NCBI GenBank assembly: GCA_965279405.1
Contig: OZ257157.1
Location: 3,162,001 to 3,226,000, forward strand
Origin: CBDDIP01 sp965279405
GTDB taxonomy: Bacteria; Actinomycetota; Acidimicrobiia; Acidimicrobiales; Ilumatobacteraceae
Direction: 5' to 3'
DNA: 64,000 nt
In this document: piece after piece, positions 42,773 through 50,426 of the stretch
Position numbering within the stretch: position 1 is the stretch's first letter
Layout of the letters: each line of letters opens with the position of its first letter
Made by a program: the position numbers and the translations under genes
The notes under the pieces: model-generated
Database searches by the model: none
What the model saw: only the letters and a program-made list of their open reading frames with translations
What the model was told of the DNA's origin: nothing

Positions 42773-43387
42773 TCAGGTCGCGCCGTGGTACTCCCAGTGC
42801 CACGGCTCGCGACTGACGGGCTCGACGAAGCCGAACCTGGAGCCGTTCGCCCGGAGCCAAGCGAGACCGTTCTTGTCGACGTCGACGTCCACGGCCAGCC
42901 CCCACCCGTGCTCGCTCGTGCCGGGGGTCGCGGCCCAGCCGCCGTTCTTCGTCAGCCCCTTCTGCTCGGCCAACGTGACCTGCTGGTCGTAGCTGCGGTA
43001 GCTGTCGGTGACGGAGAGGCTGACGCCGTCGGCCGCTGCCGCTGAGCGCATCGCCTTGAACTGATCGGCGGCCGGGCCCCACAGCCGGTGCTGCCCGATG
43101 CCGATGAGGGTCAGCATCTCCTTCGGGATCCGTCCGTTGCCGTAGCCACGCAGGATCGCCGGAACCTGCGTCGACGAGCCCGAACCGGCGCCGAGCGTGA
43201 TCGTCGGCACCTGTGCGGTGCCCAGCGCGCCGATCCCGCCGGCAAGCGCCGCGGCGAGCTCGCTGCCCATGCGCGTGCTGATCATCTGCGCCAGCGTCAC
43301 CGAGCGCAGCGAATCGGCGTCGACGGTCACCGCCAGTGATGTTGCACCGCTGGTTGCACCGCTCGCCGCCACTGCCTCGATCGCCAT
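42773..43387 (-). CDS. M15-family (VanY-like) peptidoglycan peptidase in the flagellar block
   Basis: 204 aa from the ATG at 43387, preceded by GAGGAG. The first 75 residues resemble a flagellar-type N-terminal helix rather than a signal peptide (LRSVTLAQMISTRMGSELAA). The C-terminal half is an M15 domain with zinc ligands H160 and D167 (SEHGWGLAVDVD) and H197 (EPWHWEYHG), and DSYRSYDQQ before them. Expected activity: D,D-carboxypeptidase or endopeptidase on stem peptides. No clear Sec signal, so it may be exported by the flagellar system. Divergent from the sigma gene. Confidence 0.82.
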   Translation of the reverse strand: MAIEAVAASGATSGATSLAVTVDADSLRSVTLAQMISTRMGSELAAALAGGIGALGTAQVPTITLGAGSGSSTQVPAILRGYGNGRIPKEMLTLIGIGQHRLWGPAADQFKAMRSAAAADGVSLSVTDSYRSYDQQVTLAEQKGLTKNGGWAATPGTSEHGWGLAVDVDVDKNGLAWLRANGSRFGFVEPVSREPWHWEYHGAT

Positions 43388-43485
43388 CGTCCGTCGCGCT
43401 CCTCGGTCGTCCGCGCACCGGGCCGCGCACGGTGCTCGGCCCACAGAGTCGGTCGCAGAAGGGCCGATTCAAGGAGCGCAACTTC

Positions 43486-44466
43486 GTGGGCAAGCACAAC
43501 GACGACGTGGTGTCGATCACCAAGGCAATCCGAGCGAACAGGATCGCTCGCGCCGAGGCGATGAGCGGCACGCGTCCGGCGCCCGTCGCCGAGGTGGACG
43601 TGCTCGACGACCTCACGTCCGAGATCGTCGAGAGCGATGCGAGCGGGCTCGTCGAGGACCACCTGTGGCTCGTCGATCGGCTCGCCAGCCAAGCTGCCCG
43701 CCGGTTCCCTCGCTACGTCGAGCGCAACGAGCTGTGGTCCGCCGGTGTGCTCGGCCTCGTCGAGGCGGCGCGTCGCTTCGACCCGAACTACGGCGTTCCG
43801 TTCGCCGCCTACGCCTCGGCCCGCGTGCGCGGCGAGATGCTCGAGGCGGTGCGCAGCGGCGATCTCGCCCCGCGCCGTCTCCGTCGCAGCTTGCGCGAGC
43901 TCGCCGAGGTGGTGGAGCGGTTGACCCAGGAGCTCGGACGCGTGCCAAGCCTGGCGGAGGTGGCGCAGGCTGCCGACATCGACGTCGCCGTCGTTCGTGA
44001 TCGCCTGCACACCGCGGCGAACCTCGTGTCGACCTCGCTCGACGACGACAACTCGTCCTCGCAGAGCGACCTGGCGCTGGCCACGTTGCACACCGAGCCG
44101 TCCGAGAAGCTGTCGCAGCAGGAGCTGATCGGTGCGCTGCGCGAAGCGGTCAGCGAACTGCCCGAGCCGCTGAAGTCGATCCTGGTTCGCTCGCACTGGG
44201 GCGAGGAGCGACTCGTCGACATCGCCGCCGACATGGGCATCAGCTTCCAGCGCGTCGCGCAGTACCGCGTCGAAGCCGTCACCGCGCTCGCCGCGTGGTT
44301 CGCCACGCTCTACGAATCGGTGCCGACGCCCGACCCCGGCCTGCCCGGTGCCGTCCGTCGTGCCGCGTTCTGCTCGGGCCTGGCCACGCGCTCGACCTGG
44401 CGTGCCCGCCTCGAAGCCGGCGGCAACGCACAGCTCGCGCCGGTCGTCATGCTCCCGCTCGACTGA
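43486..44466 (+). CDS. FliA/WhiG-family RNA polymerase sigma factor (sigma-28 type)
   Basis: 326 aa from GTG 43486 (AAGGAG 9 nt upstream). Region 2: LVEDHLWLVDRLASQAARRFPRYV, ERNELWSAGVLGLVEAARRFDPNYGVPFAAYASARVRGEML; region 3: SLRELAEVVERLTQELGRVPSLAEVAQAADI; region 4: AVSELPEPLKSILVRSHWGEERLVDIAADMGISFQRVAQYR. About 60 residues follow region 4, an unusual tail. It is the natural reader of the TTGAA-N14/15-GCCGA promoters in this cluster. No flgM-type anti-sigma gene was recognised. Confidence 0.9.
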   Translation: MGKHNDDVVSITKAIRANRIARAEAMSGTRPAPVAEVDVLDDLTSEIVESDASGLVEDHLWLVDRLASQAARRFPRYVERNELWSAGVLGLVEAARRFDPNYGVPFAAYASARVRGEMLEAVRSGDLAPRRLRRSLRELAEVVERLTQELGRVPSLAEVAQAADIDVAVVRDRLHTAANLVSTSLDDDNSSSQSDLALATLHTEPSEKLSQQELIGALREAVSELPEPLKSILVRSHWGEERLVDIAADMGISFQRVAQYRVEAVTALAAWFATLYESVPTPDPGLPGAVRRAAFCSGLATRSTWRARLEAGGNAQLAPVVMLPLD

Positions 44467-44477
44467 CGCGTTCGGGA

Positions 44478-45704
44478 TCAGTAGCGGCGACGGTGACGTG
44501 CGGCGCGGCGGCCGCTGTCGAGCGAGTGGTGCGCCGGTCCGTCTGCGCTGCCGTCGCGGGCGAGCGCATCGATCAACCGGTCGATGCGCAGCACGCCGGC
44601 GCACGATCCGAACTCGTCGATGCAGACCATCGGCTCGAACCGAGTGGTCGGGGGGCGGCGCATCGCCACGCGCGCAGCGTCGCGCAGCGAGCTGCGCTCG
44701 TCGACCACGGTCAGCGACAGGCTCTCCACCCGCCGGCCGACGCGGCGCAGCAGCGCCAACGGCTCGCGCAGCTCGGTGACGAGGACTTCGAACTCGACGC
44801 CCGTCGTCATCGTCGGCAGGGGAGTGTCGAGTTGCGTCTCGGTGAGCTCGCAGACCGGTTCGACCAGCCGTGCGACGCGACTGCCGTTCGTGCGCTCGCC
44901 GTCGCCGAGGAGCATCGGGAAGGCACTGAGGAACCGTTGCCCACCGGCTGGCCCGGCACCGGGCTTGGCGATCAGGTAGCCCTGGCCGAAGGTGACCCCC
45001 AGGCGCTCCAGGCTGCGCAGATCGGCGAGGTCTTCGATGCCCTGGGCGATCACCCCGACACCGAGCTGCTCGGCGAGGTGGCGCAGCGAGTCGACGACGG
45101 CGAGCTTGGCCCGGCTCGTGGACAGCCCACCGACCAGCGTGCGATCGAGCTTGAGGAACCCGGGCTCGAGCATCATCAGCTCTTCCAGCGAGGCCGGGTG
45201 CAGCATCGGATCGACGATCGCGACCGCGGCGCCGCGATCGCGCAGCAAGTCCAGCGAGTCGCGTGCCCCGGCGATCAGGCCGGCGACGAGCATCGAGTCG
45301 GGGTGGCTCAGCTCGAGCACGACGCCGTCGAGCGCGCCCTGGCTGCGCAGCAGCTCGGTGACCCGCTCGTCGGTGAGTGCGTCGAGGCTGACGTTCAACG
45401 ACAGGAAGGTGTCGTGGGGCAGGTCGTCGCGCACGAGGAGGGCCTCGCGCAGCGCGGCGGATTCCACCTCGGCGGTGCGTCCGACGCGCCGTGCCGCGCC
45501 CAACAGCTCGGCCGCGGAGAACAGCGGAGCGACCAGATCGTGGTCCGTGCGGTACCGCAGCAGCGCCTCGTAGCCGACCACGACGTTGCGGCCGATGTCG
45601 ACGATCGGCTGGTACGCCGCGGTCAGGTGACCGTCCAGGGCGCGCGCCACCACCGCTCGATCACGCTCGAGCTGGCGATGCACCTGCTCTCCGGCGTCGG
45701 TCAT
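44478..45704 (-). CDS. EAL-domain protein with degenerate active site
   Basis: 408 aa. EAL domain at about 5-260: YEALLR (46-48), N104 in LSLNVS, E131 and K185 are kept, but the DDFGxG loop reads VDPML (164-168), the second Glu of the ELTE-type motif is His, and AEGV reads AQGI (Q221). Metal binding for c-di-GMP cleavage is probably lost. The C-terminal 140 residues contain a CBS-like or EAL-associated region (TTRFEPMVCIDEFGSCAGVL). It converges on the sigma gene with 11 bp between stops. A c-di-GMP-binding or regulatory role is plausible. Confidence 0.78.
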   Translation of the reverse strand: MTDAGEQVHRQLERDRAVVARALDGHLTAAYQPIVDIGRNVVVGYEALLRYRTDHDLVAPLFSAAELLGAARRVGRTAEVESAALREALLVRDDLPHDTFLSLNVSLDALTDERVTELLRSQGALDGVVLELSHPDSMLVAGLIAGARDSLDLLRDRGAAVAIVDPMLHPASLEELMMLEPGFLKLDRTLVGGLSTSRAKLAVVDSLRHLAEQLGVGVIAQGIEDLADLRSLERLGVTFGQGYLIAKPGAGPAGGQRFLSAFPMLLGDGERTNGSRVARLVEPVCELTETQLDTPLPTMTTGVEFEVLVTELREPLALLRRVGRRVESLSLTVVDERSSLRDAARVAMRRPPTTRFEPMVCIDEFGSCAGVLRIDRLIDALARDGSADGPAHHSLDSGRRAARHRRRY

Positions 45705-45767
45705 CCCTGATCCTTTCGGTCGCGTCCGATGCGACCATGAGGAGTTTCGACCCCCCGGGGTCGGTTT

Positions 45768-46322
45768 CTAGGTGCTCGGTCGTGCCTGCCGATGCGCATA
45801 GAGGTCGCGGAGCAGGCCGATCTCGGCGCCGTGGTGGACCAGCTCGTGCTGGGCGTGGAAGGCCAACGCCAAATGGGTCGACGTGGCGTAGGGCCCCCAC
45901 GCAGCTCCGAGCGGGGTCAGCATCTGCTCCATCGTCCAGCCGCCGACGCCGTCGGCGAAGTGCTGCCACGAGCGAACCAGCGCATCGATGCCCTCCGCCG
46001 CGATCAGGGTGAAGGTGCGCTCTCGACGTCGCCCGGTCGTGGCGCCGAACAGGCGAGCGGAGTAGCTGGCGAAGCAGTCGTCGGCGAGGTGCCAGATCCG
46101 CCAGCAGATGGTGGTGATCGGGGGCGGGACCGGATCGGGGTCAGCCCAGTCGGCGGTGCCGGTGACCCCGTCGGCGTTCGGCTGCAGGGTCCACGATCCA
46201 GCGACCGGCAGCCACCGGTACTCCTCGTCGGTCAGGCCGGCGAGCCGATCGATGACCACCTCGGCCTCGTAGCGCAGCATCTCGACGACGTCGGCGTGCA
46301 TGAGCTGTTCGTTCGCATCCAT
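45768..46322 (-). CDS. DinB/YfiT-like four-helix metalloprotein
   Basis: 184 aa. Contains the DinB-like pattern: an N-terminal helix (LRYEAEVVIDRLAGLTDEEY), WRIWHLADDCFASY with a probable metal His, and a C-terminal HAQHELVHHGAEIGLLRDLY with further His residues. Such proteins are often mycothiol- or bacillithiol-dependent transferases; the substrate is unknown. Confidence 0.75.
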   Translation of the reverse strand: MDANEQLMHADVVEMLRYEAEVVIDRLAGLTDEEYRWLPVAGSWTLQPNADGVTGTADWADPDPVPPPITTICWRIWHLADDCFASYSARLFGATTGRRRERTFTLIAAEGIDALVRSWQHFADGVGGWTMEQMLTPLGAAWGPYATSTHLALAFHAQHELVHHGAEIGLLRDLYAHRQARPST

Positions 46323-46353
46323 GTCGTCAGGTTGTCACGCTCGGAAGCTGAGC

Positions 46354-47562
46354 TCAGGTCTGGCCGACGTAGAGCCCCTTGGTGCGGAAGCGGAGCGGCG
46401 GCTCGGCGTACTCCTCGATCGTGTGCGCCGTCCAACCGGCCATGCGTGCCACCAGGAACGCGGCCTCGCCGGCATCGGCGCGCATGCCGGTGCAGAACAT
46501 GAACGACGCCAGCGCGTAGTCGACGTTCGGCTGCACCGGGACGCGCGCGCCCGCCAGGCGGAGCACGTCGGCGACGATCTGGCGACGCTTCGCCGGCAGG
46601 GCGGCGGGACCGTCGTCGACCAGTGCCTGGAGCGTGACGAACCGAGGGTCGCGGCGGTAGATCGAGTGTCCGAAGCCCGGCACGAACCGTCCGGTGCGGA
46701 GCAGGTCGCTGACCGCGACCTCGGCGCCACGAGCCTCGGCGTCGAGCAGCAGCGCCATCACCTCGCGCGACGCGCCCGTGTGCAACGGCCCGCCGCACGC
46801 TGCTCCGGCCAGCACCGTGCCGTAGACGTCGATGCGCGTGGACGCGGCGACGCGCACGGCGTAGGTCGACGTGGCCAGCTCGTGATCGGCCAGCAGGACG
46901 AGGATCGTGTCGAGCGCCTCGACCAGCCACCGCGACGTCGTCGCGCCGCCGAGACGGTCGGCGAGGAGGGCAGCGATCGCCCCGCGATCCGGGCCGCTTC
47001 GATGCGCGGTCACCGGCAGGCTGGCGACCACGGACGCGATCATCCGCCGGGCGGTGATCACGACCGACTCGGTTCGAAGGTCGTGGCGCAACGGATCGAG
47101 CGGGGCGAGTGCGGCGATCGACACACGGAGGCGATCGGCGAGCGATGGTGCGGCTGCCTTGGGGAAGCGCACCGACGGAGCCACGGTGATCGGCCACGGC
47201 GCTGGGTCGTGCTCGACGCCCCACAGCAGATCGGCGACCTGTTCGAAGGAGTGCGACGCGGCCAACGCTTCGACCGGCTGCCCGCGGTAGCGCACGCCGT
47301 CTTCGCCGATGCGGGTGATGCTGCTGGCGATCACCGTCTCCGCTGCGGCACCACCGGCGGGCTTGCTGCGTCGCTTGAGCAGCAGCGCCTCGACGTCGCG
47401 GCGATCGAACCGGCTGGCCTTGCCGTCCGCGGCCCGGTGCGAGGTGAGCGCGCCGCGACTGACGTAGGCGTAGAGGGTGTCGAGCTTGACGCCGAGCCGG
47501 CGCGCTGCGTCGGCGCTCGACAGCCACTGGGGATCGTCGCGTTGGTTGGTGGTCCGTGCCAT
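46354..47562 (-). CDS. Citrate synthase relative with N-terminal HTH
   Basis: 402 aa. Residues 10-65 form a MerR/excisionase-like HTH (WLSSADAARRLGVKLDTLYAYVSRGALTSHRA, FDRRDVEALL) fused to a citrate/2-methylcitrate synthase domain. Active-site regions are present: LADHELATSTYAVR, GFGHSIYRRDPR and PNVDYALASFMF (His, His, Asp). It is divergent from a second citrate synthase with CBS domains; the palindromes between them may be its own operator. Confidence 0.85.
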   Translation of the reverse strand: MARTTNQRDDPQWLSSADAARRLGVKLDTLYAYVSRGALTSHRAADGKASRFDRRDVEALLLKRRSKPAGGAAAETVIASSITRIGEDGVRYRGQPVEALAASHSFEQVADLLWGVEHDPAPWPITVAPSVRFPKAAAPSLADRLRVSIAALAPLDPLRHDLRTESVVITARRMIASVVASLPVTAHRSGPDRGAIAALLADRLGGATTSRWLVEALDTILVLLADHELATSTYAVRVAASTRIDVYGTVLAGAACGGPLHTGASREVMALLLDAEARGAEVAVSDLLRTGRFVPGFGHSIYRRDPRFVTLQALVDDGPAALPAKRRQIVADVLRLAGARVPVQPNVDYALASFMFCTGMRADAGEAAFLVARMAGWTAHTIEEYAEPPLRFRTKGLYVGQT

Positions 47563-47594
47563 GGGTTGATCGAGTCCGGGTTGAGCTGATCAAG

Positions 47595-47624
47595 GTTGAT
47601 CAACGTTGATGGTGGTGCGCACCA
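47595..47624. promoter_or_regulatory. Palindromes between divergent citrate synthase genes
   Basis: The 69-bp gap (47563-47631) contains GTTGATCAAC (47595-47604, perfect), related TTGATC/TGATCA half-sites at about 47565, 47587 and 47605, and TGGTGCGCACCA (47613-47624, perfect 12-bp palindrome). Such density suggests an operator covering both divergent promoters, possibly read by the HTH fused to the citrate synthase. Confidence 0.5.
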
Positions 47625-47631
47625 TGATGCC

Positions 47632-49161
47632 ATGAGCCTGCTCTCCGTCGATACCGTCATGTCCTCTCCGGCGTTGGTGGTGGCCCCCGACCGGCCGCTG
47701 GCCGAGGTGGCTGCCCGCCTCCACACCAGCCACGTCGGGTCCGTCATCGTCAGTGATCACGGACGCATCGTCGGCATCGTCACCGAACGCGACCTGCTGC
47801 GCGCCTCGGCCACGGGGCGCGACCCGGCGACGACGAAGGCGGATGAGGTGATGTCGAGCCCCGTGGACACGGTGCCGACCGGCACGCCGGCGCGCGATGC
47901 GTTGGCGATGCTGCGCGAACGCGGCTTCCGCCACGTGCCGGTGGTCGACCCGGCCGGCCATGCGGTCGGGGTGGTGTCGATCCGCGACCTGATGCGCCTG
48001 GCCGACATCGGCCTCGACACCGACTTCGTCGACGTGCCCCGAGGCCTGAAGGAGGTGGTGGTCACCGAGACCGAGGTGGGTGACGTGCGCGGCCGCGAGG
48101 GGTTCTTCCACTACCGCCAGTACGACGCCACCGAGCTGGCCCAGCGCTGCTCGTTCGAGGACGTGTGGCACCTGATGTTCGAGGGCCACCTGCCCGATGA
48201 CGCAGAACGGCAGGCGTTCGTGGCGGAGGCTGCGGCGCTGCGCGACCTGCCTGCTGCGATCGTCGAGATGCTGCCGGCGTTGGCGCGGGCTGCCGACGAG
48301 CAGTCGCCACTGGCGCTGCTGGCTGGGGTCGTCGCGCTCATCGGCGCGCTCGACGGCGCCGAGCCGGTGCTCGACCTCACGCCGGAGGAACGGCGGCGAG
48401 ACGCGTTGCGGCTGTGCGCCATCACCCCGACGGTGCTCGCCGCCGCCCATCGCCTGCAGCACGGCATGCCGGTGCTCGAGCCGCGTCCCGAGCTCGGCCA
48501 TGCGGCCAATTACCTGTGGATGGCGACGGGCCAGGTGCCGTCGGCGGAGATGGCCAGGGCGATCGAGACGTACCTCATCCTCACCGTCGACCACGGCTTC
48601 AACGCCTCCACCTTCACGGGCCGGGTGATCGCCTCCACCGGCGCCAGCGTCCCGGCGTCCGTTGCCGGCGCGATCGGAGCACTGTCGGGACCGTTGCACG
48701 GCGGTGCGCCCAGCAGAGCCCTCGACGCGCTCGACGACATCGGCAGCGTCGAGCGTGCGGAGCCGTGGGCCCGGGAGCACATCCTTGCCGGCGACAAGCT
48801 GATGGGCTTCGGCCACGCCGTCTACCGCACCGTGGACCCGCGGTCGGCGCTGCTGAAGCAGGTCGCGCTGCAGCAGTCGGCCGGGAGGTCGGACACGTTG
48901 GCCCACTTCGCGGTGACCGTCGAGGAGACCGTCGTGCGCGTGCTCAACGAGCTCAAGCCGGGGCGTGAGCTGTACGCCAACGTCGAGCTGTTCGCCGGCG
49001 TCGTGATGGAGCAGGCAGGGCTCGATCGGGCGATGTTCACGCCGACGTTCGCGGTGAGCCGCGTGGTCGGCTGGTGCGCCAACATCCTGGAGCAGGCCGC
49101 CGACGGCAAGATCATCCGGCCGTCGGCGCGCTACGTCGGCCCGCCGCCGGTGCGCAGCTGA
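47632..49161 (+). CDS. Citrate synthase with N-terminal CBS pair
   Basis: 509 aa from ATG 47632 (an upstream in-frame TTG at 47596 lies in the operator region). Two CBS motifs occupy residues about 5-125 (VIVSDHGRIVGIVTERDLL, VVDPAGHAVGVVSIRDLM). The rest is a full citrate/methylcitrate synthase: TVDHGFNASTFTGRVIASTGAS, GPLHGGAPSRAL, MGFGHAVYRTVDPR and the C-terminal VVGWCANILEQ. The CBS pair probably senses adenine nucleotides and regulates carbon entry into the TCA or methylcitrate cycle. Confidence 0.9.
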   Translation: MSLLSVDTVMSSPALVVAPDRPLAEVAARLHTSHVGSVIVSDHGRIVGIVTERDLLRASATGRDPATTKADEVMSSPVDTVPTGTPARDALAMLRERGFRHVPVVDPAGHAVGVVSIRDLMRLADIGLDTDFVDVPRGLKEVVVTETEVGDVRGREGFFHYRQYDATELAQRCSFEDVWHLMFEGHLPDDAERQAFVAEAAALRDLPAAIVEMLPALARAADEQSPLALLAGVVALIGALDGAEPVLDLTPEERRRDALRLCAITPTVLAAAHRLQHGMPVLEPRPELGHAANYLWMATGQVPSAEMARAIETYLILTVDHGFNASTFTGRVIASTGASVPASVAGAIGALSGPLHGGAPSRALDALDDIGSVERAEPWAREHILAGDKLMGFGHAVYRTVDPRSALLKQVALQQSAGRSDTLAHFAVTVEETVVRVLNELKPGRELYANVELFAGVVMEQAGLDRAMFTPTFAVSRVVGWCANILEQAADGKIIRPSARYVGPPPVRS

Positions 49162-49169
49162 TCGGCCAC

Positions 49170-49195
49170 GTTTCGACCCCCTCCGAACGGGGTAC
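49170..49195 (+). promoter_or_regulatory. SigF/SigB-like promoter candidate: GTTT-N16-GGGTAC
   Basis: GTTT (49170-49173), 16 bp, GGGTAC (49190-49195), resembling the actinobacterial general-stress sigma consensus GTTT-N15-17-GGGTAT. It lies 8 bp before the GTG of the permease gene, which has no Shine-Dalgarno sequence, so the mRNA could be leaderless. Confidence 0.35.
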
Positions 49196-49203
49196 GGGTC
49201 GTC

Positions 49204-50346
49204 GTGGCTCTCTACCTCCCCGGCGATCCTGACGCGCCCACCGACTCGGTCGCCTCGTCATCGACGGACCCGAACTCGTGGCAAGCGGTCCCCTGGAAGT
49301 CGATCGTCGGGGCGATCGGCTGCGTGCTCGCGGCGGTGATGCTGGTCGACCTCGTGCTCACCGCGTTCCGAGTGGTGATCTGGGTGGTGGTCGCCGGCTT
49401 CTTCGCCCTCGTCCTCGCCCCGGCCGTTCGGCGGCTCGAAGCGCGGCTCGGCGGCCGTCGGAACCTGGCCACGACGATCGTGGTCTTCTCCACGCTGTTC
49501 ATCGTCATCGGCACGCTGGTGCTGTTCTTCCTGCCGGTCCGCACCCAGCTGCTCTCGGCGATCACCGACCTCCCCGGCACCATCGAACAAGCGGCGCGTG
49601 GTCGCGGTCCGGTCGGTGGCCTCGTCAAGAAGCTGGACCTGGTGGACTTCGTGCAGAGCCACCAGGCCGACCTGACGAAGGCGGCGAACAGCTTGAGCCT
49701 GTCGAGCGTCGAGCTCGGTCAGGCCGTGCTCGACGGGGTGATCGCCTTCGCCACGATCGCCGTGCTGACGTTCCTGTTCCTCAGTCAGTCGGCGGCCATC
49801 GGCAACACCTTGCTCGGCCTGCTGCCGGAGCGTTGGCACGACTCGGCCCGACGGGCCGGAGCGGATGCCTCGCGAGCGGTCAGCGGGTACATGGCCGGCA
49901 ACCTGTTCATCAGCTTGATCGCCGGGACGACGGCGTTCGTGTTCCTCCTCGTCACCGGCGTTCCGAGTCCGGTGGTGCTGGCGCTGTGGGTGGCGGTCGC
50001 CGACCTGATCCCGCTGATCGGGGCGATCCTCGGTGCCGCCGCGTGCGTGGTGGCGGCGTTCCTGCACTCGACGCCCGCGGGCATCGCCGCGGTGATCTTC
50101 TTCCTGATCTACCAACAGATCGAGAACAGCGTGCTGTACCCGTCGGTGATGGCCCGCACCGTCAAGGTCAACCCGCTCGTCGTGCTCTTGAGCGTCCTCG
50201 TCGGCGTGGAGCTGTTCGGCATGCTCGGCGCGCTGCTGGCGGTGCCGCTCAGTGGTGCCGTGCTGGTGCTGGTCAAGTCGCTGCGCGAGGAGCGCAGCCG
50301 GATGAAGTTGACCGACGGGGTGACCACCGACTTCACCCACGTATGA
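49204..50346 (+). CDS. AI-2E-family (YdiK/TqsA-like) membrane transporter
   Basis: 380 aa, about seven to eight TM helices. Family hallmarks: FFALVLAPAVRRLE near the second TM, SGYMAGNLFISLIAGTTAFVFLLVTGVPSPVVLALW, and IYQQIENSVLYPSVMARTVKVNPL. The family includes AI-2 exporters and Na+/H+ antiporters; substrate unknown. GTG 49204 has no RBS but follows a promoter-like element. Confidence 0.88.
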   Translation: MALYLPGDPDAPTDSVASSSTDPNSWQAVPWKSIVGAIGCVLAAVMLVDLVLTAFRVVIWVVVAGFFALVLAPAVRRLEARLGGRRNLATTIVVFSTLFIVIGTLVLFFLPVRTQLLSAITDLPGTIEQAARGRGPVGGLVKKLDLVDFVQSHQADLTKAANSLSLSSVELGQAVLDGVIAFATIAVLTFLFLSQSAAIGNTLLGLLPERWHDSARRAGADASRAVSGYMAGNLFISLIAGTTAFVFLLVTGVPSPVVLALWVAVADLIPLIGAILGAAACVVAAFLHSTPAGIAAVIFFLIYQQIENSVLYPSVMARTVKVNPLVVLLSVLVGVELFGMLGALLAVPLSGAVLVLVKSLREERSRMKLTDGVTTDFTHV

Positions 50347-50386
50347 CGTGAGTCACGCGTCTCGGCGTCGACCAGGGGCGACGTCA

Positions 50387-50416
50387 TCGATACGATACGG
50401 AACCGTCTCGTATCGA
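50387..50416. promoter_or_regulatory. 30-bp near-perfect palindrome, TetR-type operator for the MFS gene
   Basis: Left half TCGATACGATACGGA (50387-50401) and right half ACCGTCTCGTATCGA (50402-50416) are inverted copies matching at 13 of 15 positions. The site ends 10 bp before the GTG of the efflux gene, overlapping the expected transcription start. The TetR encoded directly after the efflux gene is the likely repressor. Confidence 0.75.
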
Positions 50417-50426
50417 AAGGCATCTC

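Noticed and set aside
43463..43470. GCCGATTC upstream of the WhiG/FliA gene as an autoregulatory sigma-28 promoter
   Set aside because: No TTGAA or TAAA block 14-16 bp upstream, and it overlaps the RBS region.
45748..45763. CGACCCC-CC-GGGGTCG between the EAL and DinB genes as a terminator
   Set aside because: The two-base centre leaves at most a 5-bp real stem; no T-run and both genes are on the same strand.
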